Shown piece by piece: positions 23,613 through 31,981 of a DNA stretch of 55,713 nucleotides. Within the stretch, counting starts at the first letter, position 1. Every line of letters starts with the position of its first letter. The stretch covers positions 1 to 55,713 of the forward strand of contig JAATEV010000026.1 of the NCBI GenBank assembly GCA_015655585.1. Reading direction: 5' to 3'. A program made the position numbers and the translations under genes. This stretch comes from Terriglobales bacterium (GTDB taxonomy: Bacteria; Acidobacteriota; Terriglobia; Terriglobales; Acidobacteriaceae). Under the pieces are notes generated by a model. That model saw nothing but the letters and a program-made list of their open reading frames with translations, did not search any database and was not told where the DNA came from.

Positions 23613-24734
23613 ATGGAATTGCTCTTCTGGCTTTGTTTTGCTCTGGTCTTTTATGCCTACTTCGGCTATGCCCTGTGGCTGGGCCTGTATGCGCGCCTGC
23701 ATCCGCGGCCTGTATTGCGGGGGGAGATCGCTCCGGCGGTCTCGATTGTGATTGCGGCCCATAACGAGGAGTCGAGGCTTCCGGCGAAGCTTGTGAATCT
23801 GTATGCGTTGCAGTGGCCGGGGCAAAGTCTGGGGCAGAGGCCGCAGATCGTTGTCGCTTCGGACGGCTCGACGGATCGGACGGTGGAGATTCTGCGTGAG
23901 CAGGGGCCGCAGGTTACGGCAGTGGTTCTGGAGAAGGCGATGGGGAAGGCCAATGCTCTGAACGCGGCGGTGCGGGCGGCGACGGGAGAGATCCTGGTCT
24001 TTCTGGATGTTCGTCAGGTGGTGGAAGAGCGGGCGTTGATGGAGTTGGTCTCGTGTTTTGCGGACCCGGCTGTGGGAGCGGTGAGCGGGGAGCTGCTGCT
24101 GGAGAGTGCGGACGGAGCGGATTCTGGAGACGCGTTAGGGATCTACTGGAAGATTGAGAAGGCGGTGAGGAAGCTGGAGTCGGCTTCGGGGTCGGTGGTG
24201 GGGGTGACGGGAGCGATCTATGCGATCCGGCGGGAGTTGTTTGTAGAGATTCCTGTGGGGACGATTCTGGACGATGTGTTTGTGCCGATGAATGTTGCTC
24301 GTGCTGGGAAGAGGGTGATCTTTCAGCCGGAGGCGATTGCTCGGGACCGGATCTTCAGTGAGCCGGGGAAAGAGTTTGGGCGGAAAGTACGGACTTTGAC
24401 GGGGAATTATCAGTTGGTGAGGCTGGCTCCGTGGCTGCTTTCCCCGGCAAATCCGCTGCTTTTCCGGTTCGTTAGCCATAAACTTTTGCGGCTGCTGGTG
24501 CCGTTGTTGCTGGTGATTATGCTGGTGGCTTGCGGACTGGCGGGTGGTCTGTTCTATGGAGGGCTCTTCGTGCTGCAACTGGTATTCTACGGGGGAGCGG
24601 TCTTCGGTTCGTTGAGCCCGTCGAGCAGGAGGCTCAAGCCGGTGGCGATCGCGAATACGTTCGTGATGTTGAATGTGGCCGCCGCACTTGCCTTCCTCAA
24701 CTTCGTCCGGGGACGGGAGAGAGTCTGGGTTTAG
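23613..24734 (+). CDS. Membrane-anchored family 2 glycosyltransferase (processive-type)
   Basis: About 373 residues from ATG 23613 (MELLFWLCFALVFYAYFGYALWLG, one N-terminal helix); an upstream GTG at 23562 would add 17 residues. The GT2 core is VSIVIAAHNEE, SDGSTDRTVEIL and GKANALNAAV. The usual DxD metal motif is replaced by DVRQ in VFLDVRQVV, and a DD (TILDDVFVPMNV) stands where ED is usual. Three hydrophobic helices close the C-terminus. The topology resembles IcaA/cellulose-synthase-like enzymes without the QxxRW motif. It leads an operon with the polymerase-like gene 53 bases downstream. The D-to-V/R substitution needs care but is known in some bacterial relatives. Confidence 0.82.
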   Translation: MELLFWLCFALVFYAYFGYALWLGLYARLHPRPVLRGEIAPAVSIVIAAHNEESRLPAKLVNLYALQWPGQSLGQRPQIVVASDGSTDRTVEILREQGPQVTAVVLEKAMGKANALNAAVRAATGEILVFLDVRQVVEERALMELVSCFADPAVGAVSGELLLESADGADSGDALGIYWKIEKAVRKLESASGSVVGVTGAIYAIRRELFVEIPVGTILDDVFVPMNVARAGKRVIFQPEAIARDRIFSEPGKEFGRKVRTLTGNYQLVRLAPWLLSPANPLLFRFVSHKLLRLLVPLLLVIMLVACGLAGGLFYGGLFVLQLVFYGGAVFGSLSPSSRRLKPVAIANTFVMLNVAAALAFLNFVRGRERVWV

Positions 24735-24787
24735 AGGATGGATTTAGCGGCTGGGGATGAGGCTGAGGTCGGGAAGAGGATAGCGTC

Positions 24788-26116
24788 GTGGGAACAGGGC
24801 TTGGACATTACATCCCGTTGGTCGCATACCTTGGCTTCTGGGTCATGTGCGTGCTCTCTTTGACGGGGCGTCCTTTGCTGGGGCTGTATTATTCGATGCC
24901 GTTCATGCCGTATCGCGTGATGCGGGACCGTTTCGAGTGGCCTCTGGGCACCAATATGATGACGATTCTGATTGTGTGCGTCATTCTGGGGGCTTTGATT
25001 AAAGGGAAGAAGCTGCCGAAGTCGAGTCTTTATCTGCTGTGGCTTGTCTTCGGGGTGTACCTGTACTTCTCGTTATGGATTGGGACAGCGCTGAGTAATG
25101 CGCCTGCGCCGTTGTGGCTCTCCGATCCTAACTTCGTCACGTGGAAGGATTACATGATGCTGCCGCTGGTGTTTATTGCGGCGTCGCTGGTGATCGAGGA
25201 CCGGAAGGCGGTGAGGAATATTGTGATCCTGACCGCGATCTCTGTGTTTCTGGTGGACAAGGCTTCGATTGCGGACAGCATGTCGAGGAGCTGGGCCAGC
25301 TTCGATGAGAACAAGCGCGATGGCGGGCCGCTGGCGCTACAGTCCAATGAGCTGGCCGCTTTTCTGGCGCAGTTTGGGATGTTCTTCTGGGGCTTCGGGC
25401 AGTTTATGAAGCGAAAGAAGGTGAAGCTGGCGTTCTATGGAATGACGGCCATTACTCTGTTTGCCACGATGTATACCTTCTCGCGTGGCGCGTATCTGGC
25501 GGTGCTTTTCAGCGTCTTTGTGCTGGGGCTGGTCAAGGACCGCAAGCTGCTGGTGATATTTGGCCTGTTCCTGTTTACGTGGCAGGCGGTGGTTCCCGAT
25601 GCGGTGCGAGAGCGCGTGAGCATGACGCAGAGCTCGAATGGCGTGCTGGAGGCTTCGGCTCAGGAGCGAGTCAATCTCTGGCAGCAGTCGGAGGAGATGT
25701 TCTTCAGCAGCCCGATTGTGGGACGAGGCTATGCGACGTTCCAGTTCGGGCAGCACGTCGATAACCTGAAGGACACGCACAACTGGTACGTCAAGGTCCT
25801 GGTGGAGACGGGGATTGTGGGTGGGCTGATCGTGCTTGTTCTGCTGGGAAATATGGTGGGAGCCGGGGTCCGGCTGTATAAAGCGGCGACCGATCCGCTG
25901 TATAAATCTCTTGCGCTTGGATACATCACCATGCTGGCTTCGTGCCTGGTGGCGAACTGCTTCGGCGACCGATGGACCTACCTGGAGATCAACGGGATCT
26001 TATGGGTGCTGACGGGAGCGACGGTGCGCGCATACGAACTCACGGTGACGGCGGCGGAGGCGGAGCAACCGGCGGACTCCCGTATGCCGGTGCCTGCACA
26101 TCTGGCATGGAGGTAG
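24788..26116 (+). CDS. O-antigen ligase/polymerase-like membrane protein (Wzy candidate)
   Basis: A 442-residue protein with about 11 transmembrane helices and one long periplasmic loop (about residues 270-335) containing QERVNLWQQSEEMFFSSPIVGRGYATF and ending in the conserved DTHNWYVKVLVETGIVG. The H-N-x(3) region is a hallmark of the Wzy_C/WaaL superfamily. It starts with GTG at 24788. Lying in an EPS locus with a Wzx flippase and Wzz protein, it is best read as the periplasmic polymerase that joins repeat units. A ligase role cannot be excluded. Confidence 0.85.
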   Translation: MGTGLGHYIPLVAYLGFWVMCVLSLTGRPLLGLYYSMPFMPYRVMRDRFEWPLGTNMMTILIVCVILGALIKGKKLPKSSLYLLWLVFGVYLYFSLWIGTALSNAPAPLWLSDPNFVTWKDYMMLPLVFIAASLVIEDRKAVRNIVILTAISVFLVDKASIADSMSRSWASFDENKRDGGPLALQSNELAAFLAQFGMFFWGFGQFMKRKKVKLAFYGMTAITLFATMYTFSRGAYLAVLFSVFVLGLVKDRKLLVIFGLFLFTWQAVVPDAVRERVSMTQSSNGVLEASAQERVNLWQQSEEMFFSSPIVGRGYATFQFGQHVDNLKDTHNWYVKVLVETGIVGGLIVLVLLGNMVGAGVRLYKAATDPLYKSLALGYITMLASCLVANCFGDRWTYLEINGILWVLTGATVRAYELTVTAAEAEQPADSRMPVPAHLAWR

Positions 26117-26168
26117 GAGCGCACGGCATGGTTTCTTTCCCATACATTGCTTTATGGAAGAGTGTTCG

Positions 26169-27332
26169 ATGGGGATGATCGAGGCTCTACCAGCGACTTT
26201 GCCAGGGAAGATGGATCGCAGGGATGCGGCGCTGCCGCATGTGCTGCTGGTGCTCGACCAGTTTCCTAAATCGCTGGGCGGGGGAGAGAGAATCGCGCTG
26301 AGGCTTGCGGGGCTTCTGCCCAGGTATGGATATCGCGTCTCGATCCTTACGTTTTTCATTCATCCGGAGAGCAGCGTTCATAAGACGCCGCCGCCGTGTC
26401 CTGTTTATGTGCTTCCGCTACAGCGAACCTATGACCTGAAGGCTTTGCGCGGGGCCTTTGCGCTGAAAGATTTTATTGAAGAGCAGAGAGTCGAGATCGT
26501 GCAGACGTTCTTCGAGAGCTCGGATATATGGGCCGGGTTCGTGGTGAAGTCGCTTACCGGGGCGAAGCTGATCTGGAGCCGCAGGGACATGGGGATTCTG
26601 AGGACGCGCAAGCACCATATCAGCTATCGACTGATGGCAGGGCTTCCGGACAGGGTGTTTGCTGTGTCGGAGCAGGTGCGAAGGTATTCGATTGAGGTGG
26701 ATGGGGTGGCCCCGGAGCGGGTGCAGACGGTCTATAACGGACTCGATCTTCATTCGCGTGCGACGCGGCGGGTGAGAGCCGCGGGACAGATTCTGATTAC
26801 GACGGTAGGGAATGTGCGGCGCGTGAAGGGGCACGATGTGCTGATTCAGGCCGCGGCCAGCGTGGTGCGGCGGTTTCCGGAGGCGTCGTTCAGCGTTGCG
26901 GGCGAGGTGCTGGAACCGGAGTACTTTGCGGAGTTGCAGGGGATGGTTCGCGAACTGAATCTTTCCGGCAACTTTCAGTTTGTGGGCGGAGTGACCGATG
27001 TGCCGAAGCATCTGGCTACAGCGGACATCTTTGTGCTGCCTTCGCGCAGTGAAGGCTTCTCGAATGCAATCGTCGAGGCGATGGCCGAGGCGTTGCCGGT
27101 GGTGGCGACCGATGTGGGCGGAAATGCGGAGGCGGTGGAAGACGGGGTGAACGGCTTCATCGTCCCGGCGGAAGATTCGGCGGCGCTTGCGGAGGCGATT
27201 TGCAGGCTTGCCGGGGATGCTGAACTGGCCGAGAGGATGGGGCTGGAGGGGAAGAGACTTGCGGGGGAGAGGTTTACGACAGAGGCGATGATGCGGCAGA
27301 TTACATCCGCCTACGCGGCCCTGCTGGATTGA
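26169..27332 (+). CDS. Family 4 glycosyltransferase (GT-B)
   Basis: About 387 residues from ATG 26169, chosen because GGAAGAG lies 6 bases upstream; an in-frame ATG at 26154 has no such site. GT4 features: VLLVLDQFPKSLGGGERIALRLAGLL, VYNGLD, VGNVRRVKGHDVLIQAA, and the donor motif SRSEGFSNAIVEAMAEALPVVATDVGGNAEAV with E-x7-E spacing. It is the third gene of the operon starting at 23613, and probably adds a sugar to the EPS unit. A perfect 11-bp hairpin spans its stop codon, facing the convergent TPR lipoprotein gene. Confidence 0.88.
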   Translation: MGMIEALPATLPGKMDRRDAALPHVLLVLDQFPKSLGGGERIALRLAGLLPRYGYRVSILTFFIHPESSVHKTPPPCPVYVLPLQRTYDLKALRGAFALKDFIEEQRVEIVQTFFESSDIWAGFVVKSLTGAKLIWSRRDMGILRTRKHHISYRLMAGLPDRVFAVSEQVRRYSIEVDGVAPERVQTVYNGLDLHSRATRRVRAAGQILITTVGNVRRVKGHDVLIQAAASVVRRFPEASFSVAGEVLEPEYFAELQGMVRELNLSGNFQFVGGVTDVPKHLATADIFVLPSRSEGFSNAIVEAMAEALPVVATDVGGNAEAVEDGVNGFIVPAEDSAALAEAICRLAGDAELAERMGLEGKRLAGERFTTEAMMRQITSAYAALLD

Positions 27333-27343
27333 GCAGGGCCGCG
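27314..27343. terminator. Perfect hairpin overlapping the stop codon between convergent genes
   Basis: CGCGGCCCTGC (27314-27324) pairs with GCAGGGCCGCG (27333-27343) around the loop TGGATTGA, which contains the GT4 stop codon. There is no T tract, so termination would be inefficient or factor-dependent. It sits exactly between two convergent genes separated by 21 bases, where a transcription barrier would be expected. Confidence 0.6.
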
Positions 27344-27353
27344 TGGCGGGTGG

Positions 27354-29648
27354 TTAGCTGATAAGGCCGAGCTCCTTCTGCGCGTCCTTCGCAGTCTGAG
27401 AGTTCGGGGCGAGTGCGGCAGCCTTTTTGAGATGGGTGACGGCGTCGCTGTTGTTGGAGAGTTTCGTGTAGGTCATCCCCAGGTGATAGTGCATGGTGGC
27501 GTTGTCGGGGTCGATCTTGACGGCATCCTCCAGCAGATCGCGGGCGGAGAGGTAGTTGCCCTTCTGGTAATAGATCCAGGCGAGGGTGTCGGCTGTGCTG
27601 GGGGAGTCCGGCATGACCCGGCGAGCCGTCTGGGCGAGGGTGAGGGCCGCGTCCAGATTCTGCCCGGTATCGACCATGAGGTACGAGAGGTTGTTGGCGG
27701 CGACGGCGTTGTCCGGTTGGATGGCGAGCGCCTTTTTATAGCTGTCCATGGCGCTCGATTTGTCGCCTTGCACCTCCTGAAGGGTGCCGAGGAGAGTGAA
27801 TCCGAGGGGGTCGGTGGGACGGTCTTTCGTCCACTGCTGCCACTTTACGAGCGCCTTGGAGGCATCGCCATGAGCGACCTCGGCGCGGGTGTAGGCCATG
27901 ACGGCGGCGCTGTCGTTGGGCTTGAGCTGCATCGCCTTCTCGGCGGAGGCGAGCGCGTCTGCCGGGGCATTGCCGGCTAGCTGGAGGTTGGAGAGCAGAA
28001 CGTACAGGCCACTGTTCTGAGAGCCTTTGGCGATCTGCTCCTGAATGCGGCTGATGGCCTTTGCAGGCTGCTTCTCCGCCAGGTAGGTGCCAGCGATCAG
28101 GCTGATGGCGCGGACGTTGTCTGGCGAGCCCTGAAGGGACTGCTCAAAGTAGTTGCGGGCTTCGGGAAGCTTCTTCTGGACCAGGCGTAGCTGGCCGAGC
28201 TCAAGATTCGCCGTGGCGTTTTTGGGGTCGAGTTTGAGGGCCTGCTGGAAGTCCGCCTCGGCCTTGTCCAGCGCGTTGCGGCTGCCCTCGGCGATGCCGC
28301 GCCAGATGTAGGGCCCGGGCGCCTGGGGGGCGATTGCGATCACGGAGTCGGCGATCTGGCTCAGAGCGGTGAAGTCACGCGTCTTGATGGAGACCTCCGC
28401 CAGGCCTGACTGGGCCTCCAGATTCTTGGGGTTGAGTTTTACGGCGTCGCGATAGCTCTGCTGTGCGGTCGTGATGTCGCCTTTGGTAAGCGCCGCGCGC
28501 GCCAGCCAAAGCTTGAGCGGTACATTGTCGGGACTGTTCTTGACGGACTTTTGCAGCAGGGTGAAGGCATCGTTGAGCTTGCCGTCGTTAATCATGATCA
28601 TGCTGTTGAGGATCGCGACCTGAGGCAGGCTGCTGTCGGTCTTTGCGAGATCGTTGCCGATCTGCCGGGCTTTGTCGATGTTCTTGTTGTTGAGGAGAAT
28701 GCGCGCGTAGGTCAGCTTGAGGTAGGCGCTCTTGGGGTGCTTGTCGACGAGGGTGCTGTAGGCGCTCTGCGCCTTGTCGAGCTGCTTCGTGCGCAGGTAA
28801 TAGTTGGCGAGCATACTTGCACCTGCCTCGGAGTCGCTCAGGTCGTCGCTGGCCTGACGGTAGGTCTCCTCTGCGGCCGCGGTGTTGTTCTGGCGCAGAT
28901 AGATGTCGGCGAGTGAGGCGCGCGCCATTAGATTTTTAGGATCGGAGGCGATCGCGGCCTTGAGCTGCTCCTGGGTGCCCTGAAGGTCTCCCTTCTTCAG
29001 CAGGACGGAGGCGAGAACGAGGTGCGAGGTTGCGTTTTTGTCGTCCAGTGCGACGGCCTTGCGAAGCTGCGTCTCGCCATCGGCGGCCGTGGCGGGGTCG
29101 GAGCTCTGGAGCATACCGAGGGTGGTGTGGTAGCTGGCACGGTCGGGAGCGAGCGAGATGGCGTGCTGGATCTGGGTCAGGGCTTCGGCATGGTCCTTTT
29201 TGGCCGCGGCCACTCCGGCGAGCAGGGCGTAGGCGTCGGAGTTGTTGTCCTGAATGGCGATGGCGGCTTTTGCCTCGTCGGCGGCCTTATCGGGCAGGCG
29301 AGCCGCGAGGTACATGCTGCCGAGGTCGACGTGGGCCTGCGCGTTTTGGGGCTGAAGGTCTACGGTGCGCCGCAGCTCCTGAAAGGCAGGCATCAAAGAG
29401 CCATCTTTGAGAAGAACCTTTGAGAGCTGGTAGTGGGCTTCGGCGAAGTTGCGATCGACCTTGATGGCATTCGAGAACTGGATGGCGGCTTCCTTGTTCT
29501 TGCCCTGCTCGGCGTAGCGTTTTCCGCTTTCGAGGTAACGCTGCTTCTGCTTGTTGGGATCGCGATGGCAGCCGGTGGTGAGACCAAGTGCGAGCGAAAG
29601 AGCCAGGATGGCTGAGGTCCGGAGCGTTGAGGTCTTGATGGTTTTCAT
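27354..29648 (-). CDS. TPR-repeat lipoprotein of the XrtA/PEP-CTERM system (PrsT-like)
   Basis: A 764-residue lipoprotein. The signal peptide ends in the lipobox LTTGC with Cys27, and at least 18 tetratricopeptide repeats fill the rest (for example SAMDSYKKALAIQPDNAVAANNLSYLM and YLSARDLLEDAVKIDPDNATMHYHLGMTY). Long TPR lipoproteins of this architecture accompany exosortase A clusters (PrsT-type). They are thought to scaffold EPS export at the outer membrane, comparable to AlgK or PelB. The gene is 120 bases downstream of EpsI on the same strand, with a large stem-loop in the gap. The family call is by length, lipobox, TPR content and context. Confidence 0.85.
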   Translation of the reverse strand: MKTIKTSTLRTSAILALSLALGLTTGCHRDPNKQKQRYLESGKRYAEQGKNKEAAIQFSNAIKVDRNFAEAHYQLSKVLLKDGSLMPAFQELRRTVDLQPQNAQAHVDLGSMYLAARLPDKAADEAKAAIAIQDNNSDAYALLAGVAAAKKDHAEALTQIQHAISLAPDRASYHTTLGMLQSSDPATAADGETQLRKAVALDDKNATSHLVLASVLLKKGDLQGTQEQLKAAIASDPKNLMARASLADIYLRQNNTAAAEETYRQASDDLSDSEAGASMLANYYLRTKQLDKAQSAYSTLVDKHPKSAYLKLTYARILLNNKNIDKARQIGNDLAKTDSSLPQVAILNSMIMINDGKLNDAFTLLQKSVKNSPDNVPLKLWLARAALTKGDITTAQQSYRDAVKLNPKNLEAQSGLAEVSIKTRDFTALSQIADSVIAIAPQAPGPYIWRGIAEGSRNALDKAEADFQQALKLDPKNATANLELGQLRLVQKKLPEARNYFEQSLQGSPDNVRAISLIAGTYLAEKQPAKAISRIQEQIAKGSQNSGLYVLLSNLQLAGNAPADALASAEKAMQLKPNDSAAVMAYTRAEVAHGDASKALVKWQQWTKDRPTDPLGFTLLGTLQEVQGDKSSAMDSYKKALAIQPDNAVAANNLSYLMVDTGQNLDAALTLAQTARRVMPDSPSTADTLAWIYYQKGNYLSARDLLEDAVKIDPDNATMHYHLGMTYTKLSNNSDAVTHLKKAAALAPNSQTAKDAQKELGLIS

Positions 29649-29687
29649 TGCGTTGTTTCCTCGATCATTTATGGAGCCGGCGTATAT

Positions 29688-29737
29688 CTCATCGTTGCTG
29701 GGGCATTGCTGTTGCCGTTACTTCCTGCAGCGATGAG
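29688..29737 (-). other. Intercistronic stem-loop between epsI-like and TPR genes
   Basis: CTCATCGTTGC (29688-29698) and GCAGCGATGAG (29727-29737) are complementary at 10 of 11 positions around a 28-base loop. It lies between two co-directional genes, so it may set relative expression by processing or partial termination. Confidence 0.45.
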
Positions 29738-29768
29738 TGATTTCAAAAAAGACGATTACTTCAGGGGC

Positions 29769-30449
29769 CTAGTTGGGGATAAATCGGGGTAGATTGGGAG
29801 CCATCAACTGAGTAAAGCGGATGGCCCGCTGTTCGGCGCTTTCGAGGGGCTCCCCCGGAGCGACTGGAGTCATGATGCGTACTAGCGCGCCATCGGTCCG
29901 GTTGGTGCGGATGGCGTCTGTAACCATATAAAGCTTGGCAAGATATTCGTTGGGAACACTGCGGCCGTGCGCCTGATACCAGTAGATGACGACCTGTTTA
30001 TGTTCTCCGTTGGTGATGATGTACTCGCCCACCCTGTAGTTTTTTCCGTTGATGTCCTGCAGATCGGTGTACTTCTTCGTGTCGAAGGTCCACCCGGCTC
30101 CGGGGAGGCAGTGTTGCGGAGAGTGCATGGTTTGCCCGGTGCGCTGGGTGGCGAAGTAGCCGATGAAGAGGCTGATCGGCACGGCGAGCGTCTGCTGGGA
30201 GAGCAGGGAGCCAGAGTTAAGGCTTGTGCGGTCTACGGAGTAGATGCGGTTGAGGAAGTCGCCTTTGCCGAGGACTTCCAAGGTGGCGTCATCGAGGGGA
30301 AAATCCTGCGAGTGCCAGGAGCCGATGGTCTGGGGCATCAGGCTGAGTGGATCGCTGGGGGTGACGCGGTCGGTGTCGCCGCGGCTCTGGAGGACGAAGG
30401 CCGTGGCGAGAAGCAGGATCAGAATTGTCCAGAAACGAGGAGATTTCAT
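29769..30449 (-). CDS. EpsI-domain protein, exosortase-associated
   Basis: The start at ATG 30449 (MKSPRFWTILILLLATAFVLQSRG) gives 226 residues. It is preceded by GATAAGG and lies 5 bases after the exosortase stop; the longer open frame only runs back into that gene. One N-terminal membrane helix anchors a periplasmic EpsI domain with LFIGYFATQRTGQTMHSPQHCLPGAGW, the family signature (His and Cys in SPQHCLPG), and a C-terminal VIYWYQAHGRSVPNEY. EpsI is found as an exosortase C-terminal fusion or as a separate neighbour, as here. It is required for EPS production in some species, but its chemistry is not established. Confidence 0.9.
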   Translation of the reverse strand: MKSPRFWTILILLLATAFVLQSRGDTDRVTPSDPLSLMPQTIGSWHSQDFPLDDATLEVLGKGDFLNRIYSVDRTSLNSGSLLSQQTLAVPISLFIGYFATQRTGQTMHSPQHCLPGAGWTFDTKKYTDLQDINGKNYRVGEYIITNGEHKQVVIYWYQAHGRSVPNEYLAKLYMVTDAIRTNRTDGALVRIMTPVAPGEPLESAEQRAIRFTQLMAPNLPRFIPN

Positions 30450-30454
30450 CGGCC

Positions 30455-31399
30455 TTATCCCTTTGCCGGAATCTTGGCCGGCTGGAAGAGCTGCATAAAG
30501 CGGTGGACGAGATAGAGGCATCCGAGGGAGACGACAAATATGACCCAGCCGGAGAACTCGTGGAAGAATCCCTGTGCCTTGTCGGGGTCCCAGTATTGCA
30601 CGCAGAGGCCAGTGCCTACGATGCGGAAGACGTTGGCGATGACGGCGATGGGGATGCTGGCGAGAGCCAGAAGCACGCGGCGGCGGGTGGTGCGCTCCAG
30701 AAAGTAGCCGTAAAAGACCGCGAGAGTGAAGAGGCTCATGAGAGAGCGGATGCCGCTACAGGCTTCGGCGACTTCGAGCTTCATGATGGGAAGCTGGATG
30801 ACGTTGCCTTCGAGGAGAACGGGAACTCCGAACACGGGCAGGATCATGCTGGCGACGCGCGAGGCGAAGAGCTGGAGGGGGAAGGTGATCTGGTTGAAGA
30901 GGATGGCGGGGAGGGGGATTGCGAGAACCAGAACCAGAAGAGGGAAGAGAACCGCGCGGAGCATGGCCGGGCCGAGGAGCGTCCAGACGATGCCGGCCAG
31001 GAGCATGACGAAGGAGATGCGGGCGGTAAAGAGCTCCACGCCGTAGACGCCGAGGACAAGAACTACGATGGCCATGATGACGAGAGGCAGGCCGCGCCAG
31101 GTCTGCCGGATGGGCATTGCGGCGAGGAGCTTTCGCTTGTCCCAGAGCAGGAAGATGGAAAAGAGGGGAACGAAGGGGCCGTGCGAGTAGTCGGGTATCT
31201 CGAGCCAGTCGTTGACGAGTTTGAAGGCGACCCGGAAGTAGAGAACGACGAGCAACACGGCGATGGCGGCAAAGGGAAGCCAATCTATCCGTGACGTGCG
31301 TGTGCTGCGCGACGAGAGCTCCGGGGTGTGGAGCAGGCCGGTTGCGTAAGATTCGGCGGATGTAGTCTCGGGTGCCATTCGTAAGAGGTTATACTTCAC
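30455..31399 (-). CDS. xrtA: Exosortase A-type transmembrane protease/transpeptidase (EpsH family)
   Basis: A 314-residue integral membrane protein with about eight helices. The catalytic triad is clear: Cys214 in EACSGIRSL, Arg259 in ANVFRIV and His280 in FHEFSGW. Exosortases process C-terminal sorting tags (PEP-CTERM) on secreted proteins and are genetically tied to EPS loci. The frame begins with GTG at 31399, and an ATG at 31378 (MAPETTSAES) is equally possible; neither has a clear ribosome binding site. It heads a minus-strand operon with EpsI and the TPR lipoprotein, divergent from the Wza operon. No PEP-CTERM substrate was seen in this window. Subfamily A is inferred from the associated XrtA-type genes. 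Confidence 0.93.
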   Translation of the reverse strand: MKYNLLRMAPETTSAESYATGLLHTPELSSRSTRTSRIDWLPFAAIAVLLVVLYFRVAFKLVNDWLEIPDYSHGPFVPLFSIFLLWDKRKLLAAMPIRQTWRGLPLVIMAIVVLVLGVYGVELFTARISFVMLLAGIVWTLLGPAMLRAVLFPLLVLVLAIPLPAILFNQITFPLQLFASRVASMILPVFGVPVLLEGNVIQLPIMKLEVAEACSGIRSLMSLFTLAVFYGYFLERTTRRRVLLALASIPIAVIANVFRIVGTGLCVQYWDPDKAQGFFHEFSGWVIFVVSLGCLYLVHRFMQLFQPAKIPAKG

Positions 31400-31495
31400 G
31401 GCTTGCTTCTATGCAATTTGAGTACCGTAAATCATGGCCTTGTTTCCTTTGATTAATATGCATTCCTGCGAAAGTGGAAGCTTGTATGCCACATG

Positions 31496-31515
31496 GTGGG
31501 AAAAGTATTTCCCAC
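31496..31515. promoter_or_regulatory. Perfect 20-base palindrome, candidate activator site
   Basis: GTGGGAAA, AGTA, TTTCCCAC at 31496-31515 forms a perfect inverted repeat in the divergent region between exosortase and Wza operons. It lies about 135-155 bases upstream of the sigma-54-like promoter at 31650, a usual distance for an enhancer-binding protein site, and two such activators are encoded nearby. It could also serve the exosortase promoter. Confidence 0.5.
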
Positions 31516-31649
31516 TTAAGCCGTCAGAGTGCATACCCGGCTGGCTGGTTCTGAGCTGGTCGATTGGACTTTTGGGGTGTGGATGGGGGGCGGAGTGTTC
31601 TGGCGGCTGGCTGGCTGGATTTTTGACAGGTTTCTCCCAGTCGGGCTGG

Positions 31650-31675
31650 TTTGGCATTTGAGATGCTTGCAGGTG
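31650..31675 (+). promoter_or_regulatory. Candidate sigma-54 promoter (copy 2) of the EPS export operon
   Basis: TGGCAT with GG at 31653-31654 and the -12 element ATGCTTGC with GC at 31665-31666 keep the exact 10-base spacing of RpoN promoters. The 26-base block is 23/26 identical to that at 2024-2049. The predicted start near 31678 leaves a leader of about 300 bases before the exporter gene. No obvious alternative -35/-10 pair was found in the leader. Confidence 0.5.
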
Positions 31676-31981
31676 TTTGTGGATGTTTGTAGTTGGTATG
31701 AATTTGAATTTCAACTGGATAACTGACGGGCTTGCTTGCAGATCAGAGCATAGATATTTACCGAAGCTGCAATGGCTTGCACGATATACTGCCGATTCGG
31801 CCCTTTATTTAAAAGATCTGGAACGGAAGCCCGGTTCGGAGATGAGTAGCAGGTGGTAAAGGATGGTCGATTCGCTGACATATTGTTCGATGAGGCTGAT
31901 GCAGAAGAGGTTAAGGCTTCTTGTGCAGGTATCAGTGCGGCAGCGCCTCTTCCGGGGCGAAGGATGGAATGGAGTGATTCT

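Noticed and set aside
31853..31981. The upstream extension of the Wza-like open frame
   Set aside because: The signal peptide begins at ATG 31982 with GGAG at ideal spacing; the extension would put a hydrophilic tail before it.
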